64,000 nucleotides of DNA from Vibrio natriegens NBRC 15636 = ATCC 14048 = DSM 759 (lineage in GTDB: Bacteria; Pseudomonadota; Gammaproteobacteria; Enterobacterales; Vibrionaceae): NCBI RefSeq assembly GCF_035621455.1, contig NZ_CP141822.1, positions 3,038,001 through 3,102,000 of the forward strand. The letters are read 5' to 3'. Below are positions 1-8,954 of the stretch, one piece after another. The notes beneath the pieces were generated by a model. The model saw only the letters and a program-made list of their open reading frames with translations. It was not told where the DNA came from and did no database searches. The stretch's first letter is position 1. Each line of letters starts with the position of its first letter. The position numbers and the translations under genes were made by a program.

Positions 1-733
1 GTGAAGCGGCAATCAGAATCGTCCAGTAGTAGCTCTGCCCTAACTGGTAATACTGCCCTAGTCCAACCAACATCGCTAAGGTAATGAGCTGTAAAATACC
101 AATGATTAACTTGTCATGACGGCCAAACAGAATCGCGGTCGATTTGATACCAATTTTTAAATCGTCATCACGGTCAACCATAGCATATTGGGTGTCGTAA
201 GCAATGGTCCACAGCGCATTAATCACAAAGATAAACCATACGATCAAAGGCAGTTCACCCGTTTGTGCTGCCCACGCCATCGGGATTGCCCAACTAAACG
301 CCAGCCCCAAAAACAATTGTGGAAGATGGGTGTAGCGCTTCATAAATGGGTAGATGAAAGCCAACACAACACCTGCAAACGACAGTTGAATCGTCAGTGG
401 GTTCATGGTCAGAACCAATAAGAATGAGCTCACGGCTAACACAAGAAACAGGCCTATTGCTTCTTTCGCCGTGACTTTGCCCGACGGTAACGGGCGTTGT
501 TTGGTGCGCTTAACGTGACCATCGACTTTACGATCAGCGAAGTCGTTAATCACACAACCTGCACTTCGCATTAGAAATACGCCTAATACAAACACAAGCA
601 ATACATCCCAACTCGGCATACCCTGAGCGGCAATAACAAGTGCCCAAACGGTAGGCCACAGTAGTAGCAAGGACCCTATTGGTCGATCCATTCGCGTCAG
701 TTGCCAATATGCTTTGGCTTTTTCTGCGGACAT
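1..733 (-). CDS. ubiA: 4-hydroxybenzoate octaprenyltransferase UbiA (3' part cut off by window edge)
   Basis: UbiA is an inner-membrane prenyltransferase that attaches the polyprenyl tail to 4-hydroxybenzoate in ubiquinone synthesis. Reading inward from ATG at 733, the protein has the family's first Asp-rich motif ([15 protein letters not shown]) and second Asp-rich motif ([13 protein letters not shown]), plus many hydrophobic helices. The gene runs off the window's left edge, so about 244 codons are visible and the C-terminus is missing. It lies directly downstream of ubiC, with ubiC's stop next to its ATG, so the two are probably translationally coupled. UbiC makes the substrate that UbiA uses. 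Identification is confident. Confidence 0.95.
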   Translation of the reverse strand, partial: MSAEKAKAYWQLTRMDRPIGSLLLLWPTVWALVIAAQGMPSWDVLLVFVLGVFLMRSAGCVINDFADRKVDGHVKRTKQRPLPSGKVTAKEAIGLFLVLAVSSFLLVLTMNPLTIQLSFAGVVLAFIYPFMKRYTHLPQLFLGLAFSWAIPMAWAAQTGELPLIVWFIFVINALWTIAYDTQYAMVDRDDDLKIGIKSTAILFGRHDKLIIGILQLITLAMLVGLGQYYQLGQSYYWTILIAAS

Positions 734-1285
734 TTACACCCTCTCCTTAGCGTAAATAGGTGAAAGAGATAAGAATAACTCGGCGACTAACATTGGTTTG
801 TGATTCATCCACAACCTTGAACGTCGCGCTAAAAATCGTCCTTGAGGCAGGTTGGCCCACCCCATTTGCAGTGAGTCTCGCTCTACGTTATCCGCACTAA
901 AAACGGTCAGGCCTAAAGGGATATCCCCTTGTTCAGCCAAATCGTATTGCTGATCCACCAGAGTCGTGCATGGAATGAGCGTACGTCCTATAACCCAAGG
1001 ACTGTCATCACCACACAAAACGACCTCTCGTAACAGGCAATCTTGCTCAGACAATAACTGACTTTCATCCTGTTTCAGTGTCTTGGCAGTGACAATTTGA
1101 TTTTGTAGCAATTCCACTGTCAAAGCCTGACAGTGTTGCTTTAAACGACGTGACAAAGACCCTTGTTCTTCAAGCCAATGCTTGGACAATTCATTTGGAA
1201 ATTCAAATTCTTCGGGCTTTTGCCACTCTACTTCCAATAAAGAAGCAAGATAGAGTGATGTTGGCTGATTCATACTAGTATTCAA
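734..1285 (-). CDS. ubiC: chorismate lyase UbiC
   Basis: Chorismate pyruvate-lyase releases pyruvate from chorismate to give 4-hydroxybenzoate, the first committed step of ubiquinone synthesis, in the cytoplasm. The 183 residues match the family in length. Seen in the sequence are the conserved stretch REVVLCGDDSPWVIGRTLIP and the C-terminal region around RRSRLWMNHKPMLVAELFL. It is the first gene of a ubiC-ubiA pair on the minus strand. A divergent FliL-like gene begins 140 bp away, so that gap probably holds both promoters. Confidence 0.93.
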   Translation of the reverse strand: MNTSMNQPTSLYLASLLEVEWQKPEEFEFPNELSKHWLEEQGSLSRRLKQHCQALTVELLQNQIVTAKTLKQDESQLLSEQDCLLREVVLCGDDSPWVIGRTLIPCTTLVDQQYDLAEQGDIPLGLTVFSADNVERDSLQMGWANLPQGRFLARRSRLWMNHKPMLVAELFLSLSPIYAKERV

Positions 1286-1425
1286 TTAGAGGCTTTATGC
1301 GTAGAATAAAGCAACAACTTACCGTCTTACTGAAACCGTAAGTTCATTATTTGTTATAGACGGTCTATTGTACCAAGACTGAAGCGATTCGAATATCGCG
1401 ATCCAGAGAAAGAAAAGTTAGAAAT

Positions 1426-1836
1426 ATGTACAAACGTTATATAGCCCAAACTATTTTTGCGTTAACCATGCTTATCTCCACACCAACCTGGGCTGAAACG
1501 GAACAAGCTGGACCTCAGTTGGCGTACTTCACTTTAGAACCAGACTTAACGACAAACTTTTACACTAAAGGAAAAAAGTTAGGTTACGTTCAGGTGCGTA
1601 TCGATATCATGGTCATGAGCCAGCAAGACCTGACCATCATTGAACATCACCAACCACTGATTCGCGATGCCATCATCGAGTTACTCGGTAAGCAGACAGA
1701 AGATACCATCAAGTCTCTTTCTGGTCGGGAAGATTTGCGTAAGACCTTGGTAACGAGGTTAAACGAAACACTCCTGCCGGAAACTGGGAAAACCGTTATT
1801 GCGGATTTGCTGTTTACCAAATATCTCTATCAGTAA
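1426..1836 (+). CDS. FliL-like secreted/periplasmic protein
   Basis: This 136-residue protein resembles the flagellar basal-body protein FliL in its C-terminal domain: a beta-rich start (YFTLEPDLTTNFY, then YVQVRIDIMV), a helix beginning HHQPLIRDAIIELL, and the terminal region from LVTRLNETLLPETGK to LLFTKYLYQ. The N-terminus looks like a cleavable signal peptide (about residues 1-23, ending PTWA). Canonical FliL is longer and keeps a membrane anchor. It is not in a flagellar operon: it sits alone between ubiCA and glpG. It may be a FliL paralogue working at the stator or basal body, or a divergent relative with another periplasmic role. Confidence 0.75.
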   Translation: MYKRYIAQTIFALTMLISTPTWAETEQAGPQLAYFTLEPDLTTNFYTKGKKLGYVQVRIDIMVMSQQDLTIIEHHQPLIRDAIIELLGKQTEDTIKSLSGREDLRKTLVTRLNETLLPETGKTVIADLLFTKYLYQ

Positions 1837-1856
1837 ACGCGGCTTGCACTGATACG

Positions 1857-1885
1857 AAAAGACCGCTACTGGCGGTCTTTTTTAT
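1857..1885. terminator. bidirectional intrinsic terminator between the FliL-like gene and glpG
   Basis: GACCGC and GCGGTC arms around a five-base loop, with an A-run before and a T-run after. It can stop transcription from both converging genes. Confidence 0.85.
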
Positions 1886-1899
1886 CTCTTATTTATGCC

Positions 1900-2742
1900 T
1901 TAAGCTTTCTGCTGGTACTTCATTTTTCCGGAGTCAAACAGCGCAATCGCCATTCCCGAAATCAGTCCTACCAAGTGCGCGGTATTGGCAATCGCCATAA
2001 ACGGCTGAACGAAACCTAGCACTAGCCACACCAACATAAACACAATGATCGGTTTTGGTAACGTCAACCCTAGATGAGGTAGGCGATAACCTAAGATCCA
2101 CAGATAACCGAGCAGCGCGTATACAACACCAGACAACCCACCAAAATTCGCACCTTCAACATAAAATTGCCCCGCGCCAGACAAGGCTGCAGAAACAACA
2201 AAAATTTGCAGTAGTTTTCCGGAACTCAGGCGACGTTCAATATCGCCACCCAGTTGCCACCACCACAGCAAGTTAAAGATGATATGGGTTGCAGAGAAGT
2301 GCAGCAGAGCATGACTCAACCAACGCCACAATTGCCATTGTTGACCTTCAAACGCTGGGAAATGCAGCAATGCAAACACGCCCCGACCAAAGCCGATCAT
2401 CTGTAAACCGTAGATAATGACACACACTGTCATGATCAAAAGTGTCACAGGGCCAGCTTTCGCTTTGACCATGCTCATGATACTTGGGCTTGAATAATGA
2501 AATTGACTCTTGCGAGTCTCGGCAACGTTCCACGAAGCTGCGCTGTATTTGGAATCGGAAGGATTGGCTAAGAAATGTTTCAGCTCTGCCTCTGCTTCGA
2601 TTTCATGCTGGCTATCCGTCAGCCATAGCGCAAACTGCCCCTGGCCCTCGGGCATCATCTGAATTTCAATATGACGAGACGCCATATAATCGATGAAAGC
2701 CTGTGCCATGCGTGGGTTATTTAACGTTACCAATCTCTTCAT
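1900..2742 (-). CDS. glpG: rhomboid intramembrane serine protease GlpG
   Basis: GlpG cleaves transmembrane substrates within the inner membrane. The first ~90 residues form the soluble N-terminal domain; the rest has about six membrane segments. The catalytic Ser lies in the motif GGLSGVVYALLG and the catalytic His in the last helix (NTAHLVGLISG). The family's L1-loop/TM2 region is visible around WRWLSHALLHFSATHIIFNL. The length of 280 aa fits the family. Its ATG overlaps the glpE stop by one base (TAATG), so the two are translationally coupled. The usual third partner glpR is absent here. Confidence 0.95.
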   Translation of the reverse strand: MKRLVTLNNPRMAQAFIDYMASRHIEIQMMPEGQGQFALWLTDSQHEIEAEAELKHFLANPSDSKYSAASWNVAETRKSQFHYSSPSIMSMVKAKAGPVTLLIMTVCVIIYGLQMIGFGRGVFALLHFPAFEGQQWQLWRWLSHALLHFSATHIIFNLLWWWQLGGDIERRLSSGKLLQIFVVSAALSGAGQFYVEGANFGGLSGVVYALLGYLWILGYRLPHLGLTLPKPIIVFMLVWLVLGFVQPFMAIANTAHLVGLISGMAIALFDSGKMKYQQKA

Positions 2743-3062
2743 TAACTTCTCACTATCGGTAGCTCGGCTCGTTGCCAGGCTTCAAAACCACCATCGACAC
2801 TGTACACTTGCTCAAAGCCTTGATTGACCAGGTATTGCGCGGCACCCTGACTACTAATGCCGTGGTAGCACATTACAAGCACTGGCTGCTCGAACTCCAC
2901 ATCGTCCATGAAAGAGACGATCGAGTCGTTGGTTAAATGAAAGGCTGACTCTGCATGCGCTACGGCAAACGATTGAGGGTCACGGATATCTACAAGTTTT
3001 GCTTCGCCCTGCTCGAGCAGTGCTTGTGCACCTTGCACATCGATATGCTGAAACTGATCCAT
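2742..3062 (-). CDS. glpE: thiosulfate sulfurtransferase GlpE
   Basis: This is a single-domain rhodanese of 106 aa that transfers sulfane sulfur from thiosulfate to cyanide or thiol acceptors in the cytoplasm. The active-site Cys lies in the loop [13 protein letters not shown], which matches the GlpE-type six-residue loop. The opening [13 protein letters not shown] is family-typical. It is the first gene of the glpE-glpG pair, with an approximately 490-bp upstream region that carries a hairpin repeat and DnaA-box-like motifs. Confidence 0.93.
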   Translation of the reverse strand: MDQFQHIDVQGAQALLEQGEAKLVDIRDPQSFAVAHAESAFHLTNDSIVSFMDDVEFEQPVLVMCYHGISSQGAAQYLVNQGFEQVYSVDGGFEAWQRAELPIVRS

Positions 3063-3084
3063 TTACTTTCTCATTGTCTTATTA

Positions 3085-3171
3085 ATATACCCAAATAACC
3101 TAGTAACGTGCGATTGAGCCATTATCACAATGGTAGCTGAGGTTCTGCGTCATAAAGTCACTTGGGTATAT
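3085..3171. repeat. 87-bp element bounded by inverted repeats
   Basis: It begins ATATACCCAA (3085-3094) and ends with the exact reverse complement TTGGGTATAT (3162-3171). Nested inside is a second inverted repeat, CCATT/AATGG, around 3119-3133. It lies just upstream of glpE. It could fold into a long hairpin in RNA, or be a remnant of a miniature element. No second copy was seen in the window. Confidence 0.6.
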
Positions 3172-3239
3172 GCTGCCATTGTAACCTATCCAACGCTAAA
3201 TTTAGACACAAGAATTATCCGGGAATTTAAAAGTGTACA

Positions 3240-3490
3240 CATTACAACCACATGTGGATAAAGCTGTGGATTGCGTTGATAAAGTATATTTTGATCTTTT
3301 GATCCACAATATGTAGTGATGATCTTGATCTAGCTGTGTGTATATTACTAACTATCCCCAGCCGGAAAAACGCCCGAACGCCTTATTTTTCCCCGCTTTC
3401 GAACAGTTGATAAATAATTACTACACAGAGTTATGCACAGGTAGCACATAAAATTTAGATCGCAAACGTTATCGACTTTCGATCCAAAAT
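3240..3490. other. AT-rich intergenic block with DnaA-box-like and clustered GATC motifs
   Basis: No gene is visible between glpE and the rpoH terminator. The block holds TGTGGATAA at 3253-3261 (reverse complement of the consensus DnaA box TTATCCACA) and TTATGCACA at 3431-3439 (fits TTWTNCACA). GATC (Dam) sites lie at 3293, 3301, 3321, 3327, 3458 and 3481. It may be the glpE promoter region under DnaA or Dam influence; the function is inferred only. Confidence 0.45.
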
Positions 3491-3522
3491 AAAAAAGCCG
3501 AGATCACATGATCTCGGCTTTC
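3491..3522. terminator. rpoH intrinsic terminator
   Basis: Perfect 12-bp stem AAGCCGAGATCA / TGATCTCGGCTT with a two-base loop. Read on the minus strand it is followed by a T-run, placed 33 bp past the rpoH stop. Confidence 0.9.
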
Positions 3523-3554
3523 TATGAAAATTTGCTTTTATTTAGAAGCTAGCG

Positions 3555-4412
3555 TTAGAACTCACCAACGGCCAGTTTGAGCTTCTTCATTGCATTCTTT
3601 TCTAACTGACGAATACGCTCGGCAGATACACCAAACTCATCAGCCAAATCCTGCAGTGTGGCTTTCTCATCATCTAACCAACGAGAACGCACAATACGCT
3701 GACTACGCTCATCCAAACTTGCCAATGCATGTCCAAGACGATTGTTGGTATGCATTTCCCAGTTTGCTGCTTCAACGTTATCAGCAACATCTGACGATTT
3801 ATCTTCTAGATAAAGCATCGGTGCTGTGTAGTTGTTTGAGCTGTCGTCTTCGTCGGTTGGCATATCGAACGTAGAGTCGACGGCCGCCAGACGGGATTCC
3901 ATCTCACGAACTTCTGAAGGCTCAACACCTAATTCACGAGCAACGGTTTCTACTTCGCCGTTATTGAACCAACCCAGACGCTTTTTCGACTTGCGTAGGT
4001 TAAAGAACAATTTACGTTGTGCTTTAGTCGTTGCGATCTTAACAATACGCCAGTTACGTAGCACGTATTCATGGATCTCAGCTTTAATCCAGTGGACCGC
4101 AAAAGACACCAAACGCACACCCACTTCTGGGTTAAAACGCTTAACCGCTTTCATTAGGCCGATATTGCCCTCTTGCACTAAGTCTGCCATTGGCAAACCG
4201 TAGCCTGAGTAACCTCGAGCAACGTGAACAACGAATCTCAGGTGCGACAGGATCAGCCCTTTCGCTGCTTCAATCTCACCTTTGTAGTGTAATCGTTCTG
4301 CCAGCTCACGCTCTTCATCTACCGTCAGCATTGGGTAGCTGTTAACGGAGCGAATATAGCTATCAAGGCTATCTTGCGTGACTAGAGCCATCGGATACGC
4401 TTCTTTTGTCAT
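3555..4412 (-). CDS. rpoH: RNA polymerase heat-shock sigma factor RpoH (sigma-32)
   Basis: RpoH directs RNA polymerase to heat-shock promoters. The 285 aa contain region 1.2/2.1 ([10 protein letters not shown]), region 2.2-2.4 ([17 protein letters not shown] to [18 protein letters not shown]), the RpoH-specific box [10 protein letters not shown] just after region 2.4, and the region 4.2 helix-turn-helix ([21 protein letters not shown]). A GAGGAA Shine-Dalgarno lies a few bases before the ATG. It follows ftsX on the same strand with a 175-bp gap, enough for its own promoters. This ftsYEX-rpoH order is the classical one. Confidence 0.98.
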   Translation of the reverse strand: MTKEAYPMALVTQDSLDSYIRSVNSYPMLTVDEERELAERLHYKGEIEAAKGLILSHLRFVVHVARGYSGYGLPMADLVQEGNIGLMKAVKRFNPEVGVRLVSFAVHWIKAEIHEYVLRNWRIVKIATTKAQRKLFFNLRKSKKRLGWFNNGEVETVARELGVEPSEVREMESRLAAVDSTFDMPTDEDDSSNNYTAPMLYLEDKSSDVADNVEAANWEMHTNNRLGHALASLDERSQRIVRSRWLDDEKATLQDLADEFGVSAERIRQLEKNAMKKLKLAVGEF

Positions 4413-4587
4413 TCAATTCCTCATCAATCTCTGATCTGGAGCATTACATTGCAATTTAGCTTCGATATCTTGAACTCAAAATGAACAAGTTTCAAGAAGG
4501 GCGAGCAATTATCCATAAACAAGTGTTCTATACAAGAGGTACAAATTAGCTTGTGCTAATAAATTCCAAGTATAAGACCGTCATCAC

Positions 4588-5556
4588 TTAAACTGGTTCA
4601 ATTTCTTTTAGGTGACGCTGTGCAGAAATACGCGCAGCGATACAACCTATCAAGCTACCCGTGATGATAAGCAGCAGAGATTCATCCCAGTTTAGACCAT
4701 TCAAACGGAACTGACTGTCATACAATGCCGCTAAATCTTCCACCGCACTATTCATGACAAAGGTCATTACCGTCGTCGCTAACCAAGCGATGATTGCACC
4801 CAATACACCAAACCACATGCCAGTGTATAAATAAGGGCGAAGAATAAAGCTGTCAGTTGCACCAATCAGCTTCATGGTCTGAATTTCTTCTTTATTCGCC
4901 AACACATTGAATCGTAGCGTATTGCCGACAATTAAAAATACCGCGCCTAACATCAGTACCGTCAGTGTGATAACGATAATACTGGCCAGTGTTTTGATGG
5001 CATCAAGACGAGCCAGCCAATCTTCATCGAGGCGAACATCGGTAACATCTTGCTGCTTACGTACGTCCTGAGCTATCGACTGAATATCACTTTTCAGTTC
5101 AGAGTCCGGTGTAATCACCAGTACGCCTGGCAGTGCATAGCCACTTAACAAACTAAGCGCCTGATCGAAGCCCGCATATTGGCTTAGATCAGCCAACCCT
5201 TGCTGCGGAGAAATATATTCCACAGTTTTCACTAATGGCCAGGTTTCGATTTCGTCCTTAAGCACCATCACGCGTGCATCAGGCATACCTTCTACTAAAT
5301 ACGCACTCACTTGTGATGGTGAGGCGACATCTTCTGCTGCACCCGCGACATTCTTACCTAATAAGTACAGACAGGCTGGCATCGCCAACGCAATGGAGAC
5401 CACCGCCAGCGTTAATATGTTGCCTAAAGGCCGTTGCCACAAGGCAGAAAAAGACGCTTTTGCCTGTTTAATATGAACAGAGAAAAACCCATCGGTATTG
5501 GCTCGCTTAGCACTGCTGCCTTTACCTTTCTTTTGCGAGAGTTTTTTACCTGCCAT
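4588..5556 (-). CDS. ftsX: cell division protein FtsX
   Basis: FtsX is the membrane subunit of the FtsEX complex, which activates septal peptidoglycan hydrolysis through amidase activators at the divisome. The 322 residues show a charged cytoplasmic N-terminus, TM1 around residues 45-70, a periplasmic domain, and three C-terminal TM segments (near TLASIIVITLTVLMLGAVFL, the YTGMWFGVLGAIIAW stretch, and LLLIITGSLIGCIAARIS). Its start overlaps the ftsE stop by 11 bp, indicating translational coupling. Confidence 0.97.
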   Translation of the reverse strand: MAGKKLSQKKGKGSSAKRANTDGFFSVHIKQAKASFSALWQRPLGNILTLAVVSIALAMPACLYLLGKNVAGAAEDVASPSQVSAYLVEGMPDARVMVLKDEIETWPLVKTVEYISPQQGLADLSQYAGFDQALSLLSGYALPGVLVITPDSELKSDIQSIAQDVRKQQDVTDVRLDEDWLARLDAIKTLASIIVITLTVLMLGAVFLIVGNTLRFNVLANKEEIQTMKLIGATDSFILRPYLYTGMWFGVLGAIIAWLATTVMTFVMNSAVEDLAALYDSQFRLNGLNWDESLLLIITGSLIGCIAARISAQRHLKEIEPV

Positions 5557-6220
5557 AGTCTTCTACCTCGCTTAGGAAACCTTGATTCAATTCAAAATGA
5601 CGATATTGTGGGCGAGTGTTCACTAACCCGATATCGTGCGTTGCGAGTAGGATGGTGACGCCTGCTCGATTAAATTCTTCAAACAGTCGCAGGACTCGGT
5701 TAGACAACTCAGGGTCAAGGTTACCCGTAGGCTCATCCGCCACCAGCAAGGTTGGTCGATTCACAACTGCGCGGGCAATCCCAACACGTTGTTGCTCACC
5801 GCCCGAAAGCTGACTTGGCAAACAACGCGCTTTGTCGAGCAGACCGGTTTTATCCAACGATGCCGAAACGCGACGTTTAATTTCATTTTCAGAAATCGAT
5901 TCGATGCGCATCGGCAGTGCGACATTGTCGTACACACTGCGATCCATCAACAAACGGTGATCCTGAAATACGATGCCGATATTACGGCGTAGAAACGGGA
6001 TATCTCGGTTCGAAATACGAGTGATGTCATGATCATTAAAATGAATGGTGCCATCAGTCGGGCGTTCAATCGCACAGATCAGTTTCAGCAAGGTACTTTT
6101 ACCAGCGCCAGAATGCCCGCCTAAAAACGCCATCTCTCCACGCCTCAGGTGAAAGTCGACTTTTTGCAGTGCTTGTCGACCACCGCGGTAAGCTTTACTC
6201 ACTTGCTGAAATTTGATCAC
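5546..6220 (-). CDS. ftsE: cell division ATP-binding protein FtsE
   Basis: FtsE is the cytoplasmic ABC ATPase that powers FtsX. Walker [11 protein letters not shown]-loop [10 protein letters not shown], signature [14 protein letters not shown], Walker [13 protein letters not shown] and H-loop LATHD are all intact. A longer reading starting at 6289 exists, but family alignment begins at [11 protein letters not shown]. That points to GTG at 6220, which has an AGAGGGA Shine-Dalgarno about 8 nt upstream; this gives 224 aa, the family length. It lies 22 bp after ftsY. Confidence 0.96.
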   Translation of the reverse strand: MIKFQQVSKAYRGGRQALQKVDFHLRRGEMAFLGGHSGAGKSTLLKLICAIERPTDGTIHFNDHDITRISNRDIPFLRRNIGIVFQDHRLLMDRSVYDNVALPMRIESISENEIKRRVSASLDKTGLLDKARCLPSQLSGGEQQRVGIARAVVNRPTLLVADEPTGNLDPELSNRVLRLFEEFNRAGVTILLATHDIGLVNTRPQYRHFELNQGFLSEVEDYGR

Positions 6221-6242
6221 CCTTGATTCCCTCTCACTTAAT

Positions 6243-7454
6243 TTACTCTTCGCGGCTGAACAGTGCGTCAATGAACTCTTGAGTTTCAAAAGGACGCAAA
6301 TCTTCGATGCCTTCGCCTACACCAATGTAACGAATTGGAATACCAAACTGATCAGCAATAGCGAAAATCACGCCGCCTTTCGCTGTACCATCAAGCTTAG
6401 TTAATGTAATCCCAGTGATAGGTGAAACGTCACTGAAAAGCTTCGCCTGGCTGATCGCATTTTGACCCGTTCCGGCATCGAGTGTCAGCATGATTTCGTG
6501 AGGTGCAGAGTCATCAATCTTCTTCATCACACGAATGATCTTGCGCAACTCTTCCATCAGGTTCGCTTTGTTTTGCAGACGACCTGCCGTATCAGCGATC
6601 ACTACATCCACACCACGTGCTTTTGCCGCTTCAATCGCATCATAGATAACAGAGGCACTGTCAGCACCAGTATGTTGAGCAATCACAGGAACGTTGTTGC
6701 GCTCACCCCATACTTGAAGCTGCTCTACCGCTGCCGCACGGAAAGTATCACCAGCAGCCAACATCACTTTCTTACCCTGATTCTGGAACTGCTTCGCCAG
6801 CTTACCGATCGTCGTAGTTTTACCTACACCATTTACGCCAACCATTAAGATAACGTAAGGCGTTTTACTGGTATCGATTTCTAGCGGCTGTTCTACTTTA
6901 GACAGAATCTCTGCCATTTCTTCTTTCAACAAGCCGTAAAGAGCTTCGCCATCTTTAAGATCACCGCGAGAGGCTTTATCTGTCAGGTTGTTGATGATTT
7001 TTGTTGTGGTATTCATACCCACATCCGCGATAAGCAGTTGCTCTTCCAGCTCCTCAAACAGGTCGTCATCGATTTTTTTACCGCTGAACAAACCAAAGAA
7101 GCCAGCACCGATGTTTGCCTTGGTGCGGCTTAAACTGCGTTTGAGGCGCGCGAAGAAACTCTCAGTCGGCTTTTCCTGCTCCTGAACGCGAGGTGCCACT
7201 GGCACTTCAGGCTCTTCTGCTTCTGCTTCTGCTTCTGCTTCTGCTTCTGCTGGGACAGCCTCAGCCTTTTCAGGCTCGTCTTCAACTCTATTTTTTTCTT
7301 CTGCTTGCAGAGCACCCTCTTCGGAAGGTTGCTCTTCAGAAGCCGCTTCCACTGCTTCTTCTTTTACTGTTTCTTCAGTTTTTGGTTGTTGGCTTTGTTC
7401 TTCATCACCAAAACCTAGCCACGAAAGTAATCCGCGCTTCTTTTTTTCCGTCAT
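6243..7454 (-). CDS. ftsY: signal recognition particle receptor FtsY
   Basis: FtsY is the SRP-receptor GTPase that docks ribosome-nascent chain complexes at the inner membrane. An acidic, low-complexity A domain covers roughly residues 1-95. The N domain then starts near FFARLKRSLSRTKANIG, and the G domain carries GVNGVGKTTTIGKLA, DTFRAAA, DTAGRLQNK and TKLDGTAKGG. The A domain contains six Ala-Glu pairs encoded by a hexanucleotide repeat. It is the first gene of the ftsY-ftsE-ftsX run and diverges from rsmD across a 223-bp gap. Confidence 0.98.
   Translation of the reverse strand: MTEKKKRGLLSWLGFGDEEQSQQPKTEETVKEEAVEAASEEQPSEEGALQAEEKNRVEDEPEKAEAVPAEAEAEAEAEAEEPEVPVAPRVQEQEKPTESFFARLKRSLSRTKANIGAGFFGLFSGKKIDDDLFEELEEQLLIADVGMNTTTKIINNLTDKASRGDLKDGEALYGLLKEEMAEILSKVEQPLEIDTSKTPYVILMVGVNGVGKTTTIGKLAKQFQNQGKKVMLAAGDTFRAAAVEQLQVWGERNNVPVIAQHTGADSASVIYDAIEAAKARGVDVVIADTAGRLQNKANLMEELRKIIRVMKKIDDSAPHEIMLTLDAGTGQNAISQAKLFSDVSPITGITLTKLDGTAKGGVIFAIADQFGIPIRYIGVGEGIEDLRPFETQEFIDALFSREE
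7215..7250. repeat. hexanucleotide tandem repeat inside ftsY
   Basis: TTCTGC is repeated six times without interruption. On the coding strand it is GCAGAA, giving (Ala-Glu)x6. Copy-number change would alter the acidic A domain in frame. Confidence 0.95.
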
Positions 7455-7677
7455 CTGGGGCTATCCTAGATTATCTTTTTATCTATTAATGACTCTTTTT
7501 TGACAAGATTATTATCCGTCTAAAAAAGGCGAATGACAAAGCTGTGAAAACTTTTCAACTAGGTGAATCTAATCTTATTAGTGTTACACTCTGTCATCTT
7601 GAATATTCTGGGCTGTATCCAAGCTCAATGCTTGGGCGATTGGGTATAGTATCACTTTATTAGCGGTCAAAAAATCT

Positions 7678-8277
7678 ATGGTAAGACGTCGCCAGCAAAA
7701 CTCATCACAAAAAAAGCCAACAACGGGCTTCGTTCGTATTATTAGTGGCTTATGGAGAGGCCGAAAACTCCCAGTTCATGACGCTGAGGGCTTACGTCCA
7801 ACCACCGATCGCGTAAAAGAAACGCTATTTAACTGGCTGGCACAAGATGTGCCGCAGGCAAAGTGTCTCGACTTGTTTGCTGGTTCTGGCGGCTTGGGTT
7901 TTGAATCCGCCTCGCGTCAGGCAGAGCAAGTAACCATGGTTGAACTGAACCCGCAAGCGTTTCAGCAACTGAAGAAAAACGTCGCGTCTTTAAATGCAAC
8001 CAACATTGAAGTGGTGAATACCGATGCTCTGAGCTTCCTAAAGCAACCTGGGACGCCTCATCATGTGGTCTTTATTGACCCACCATTTCGTAAAGGTTTA
8101 TTAGATGAAACCGTGACCTTGCTAGAGCAAAACGGCTGGCTTGCTGAGGATGCGATGATTTATATTGAAACCGAGAAAGAACTGAATATTATCGACCTAC
8201 CGGAAAGCTGGCATCTGCATAGAGAAAAAACCGCTGGCCAGGTCAGTTACCGCCTGTACGAACGCACGTCCGTGTAG
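7678..8277 (+). CDS. rsmD: 16S rRNA (guanine(966)-N2)-methyltransferase RsmD
   Basis: RsmD methylates G966 of 16S rRNA in the assembled 30S subunit using S-adenosylmethionine. Motif I is DLFAGSGGLGFE, the acidic motif II is VELNPQAF, and the catalytic N-methyltransferase motif is DPPF. Its length of 199 aa is normal. Its position divergent to ftsY and upstream of yhhL is the conserved arrangement. Confidence 0.97.
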   Translation: MVRRRQQNSSQKKPTTGFVRIISGLWRGRKLPVHDAEGLRPTTDRVKETLFNWLAQDVPQAKCLDLFAGSGGLGFESASRQAEQVTMVELNPQAFQQLKKNVASLNATNIEVVNTDALSFLKQPGTPHHVVFIDPPFRKGLLDETVTLLEQNGWLAEDAMIYIETEKELNIIDLPESWHLHREKTAGQVSYRLYERTSV

Positions 8278-8302
8278 TGCCATAATTCAAAAGGATACCA
8301 AA

Positions 8303-8569
8303 ATGAAAGCACTAATCATCTTAGCCAAAGCGGCCATCGCCTTTGTTTGGTTGGTATTGATCATTAACATTGTTGCGCCGTTTCCAGGTAATGCAGCCAT
8401 CGCGCTCTATATTATGACTGCGTTCCTGTTCATTATGCATGGCCTGCAAATGGCGATTTTCATCGGCGCATTTGGCGATAAGATAAAAATGAGCAGTTGG
8501 GAGAAATACTCCATCCTAATTTTTGGCATCTTTGCTCTGCTCGACATTCGTCGTAAGCACATGATGTAA
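8303..8569 (+). CDS. yhhL: YhhL family (DUF1145) small membrane protein
   Basis: This 88-residue protein has three probable membrane helices (from IILAKAAIAFVWLVL, IALYIMTAFLFIMHG and YSILIFGIFALLDI). DUF1145 family membership is supported by the sequence and by its place directly after rsmD, as in E. coli yhhL. The 25-bp gap contains an AAGGA Shine-Dalgarno. The function is unknown. Confidence 0.85.
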   Translation: MKALIILAKAAIAFVWLVLIINIVAPFPGNAAIALYIMTAFLFIMHGLQMAIFIGAFGDKIKMSSWEKYSILIFGIFALLDIRRKHMM

Positions 8570-8582
8570 ACACCAGATAATA

Positions 8583-8612
8583 AAACAGCCGCTCTCATGA
8601 GCGGCTGTTTCG
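8583..8612. terminator. intrinsic terminator after yhhL
   Basis: Perfect 12-bp stem AAACAGCCGCTC / GAGCGGCTGTTT with loop TCAT. It ends the rsmD-yhhL transcript. Confidence 0.88.
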
Positions 8613-8650
8613 TATTGGTCATCAGAGGCTATCTGAGAGCGTGTTGCCGT

Positions 8651-8878
8651 TTAGTGATTACAAATACGCGCCATATTAACCACATACTTCCCTTCCAACT
8701 CTTGGATTTTTTCGCGTTGCTGCAAAAACGCAAGCAGTGCGTCTAAATCTAGATCATTCAGTTTGCACGTGTGGAAGCGAACTTCTAAGCCAAAATGCGC
8801 GGCAAGCTCTTCACGATTCATCGGGATTTCACGAAGCAGGTTTAACAGCTCGTGAGCGTGAATATCACTCATCATCAA
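8651..8878 (-). CDS. YecH family (DUF2492) putative metal-binding protein
   Basis: A 75-residue cytoplasmic protein with the family pattern: IHAHELLNLL near the start, RFHTC in the middle and a C-terminal ICNH. Conserved His and Cys residues suggest metal binding. Three ATGs in a row follow GGAG; spacing favours the second or third, so the true N-terminus may be one or two residues shorter. It stands alone, convergent with yhhL. Confidence 0.8.
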   Translation of the reverse strand: MMMSDIHAHELLNLLREIPMNREELAAHFGLEVRFHTCKLNDLDLDALLAFLQQREKIQELEGKYVVNMARICNH

Positions 8879-8954
8879 CTCCAGTTATCAAATTGGATAC
8901 GACCAGTTTACCCACATCCTCCAGCTCTGCTTTGATTTAGGTTAGTAAACGAGA

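Noticed and set aside
7193..7489. 98-aa leucine-rich frame opposite ftsY
   Set aside because: Antisense shadow of the Ala-Glu repeat.
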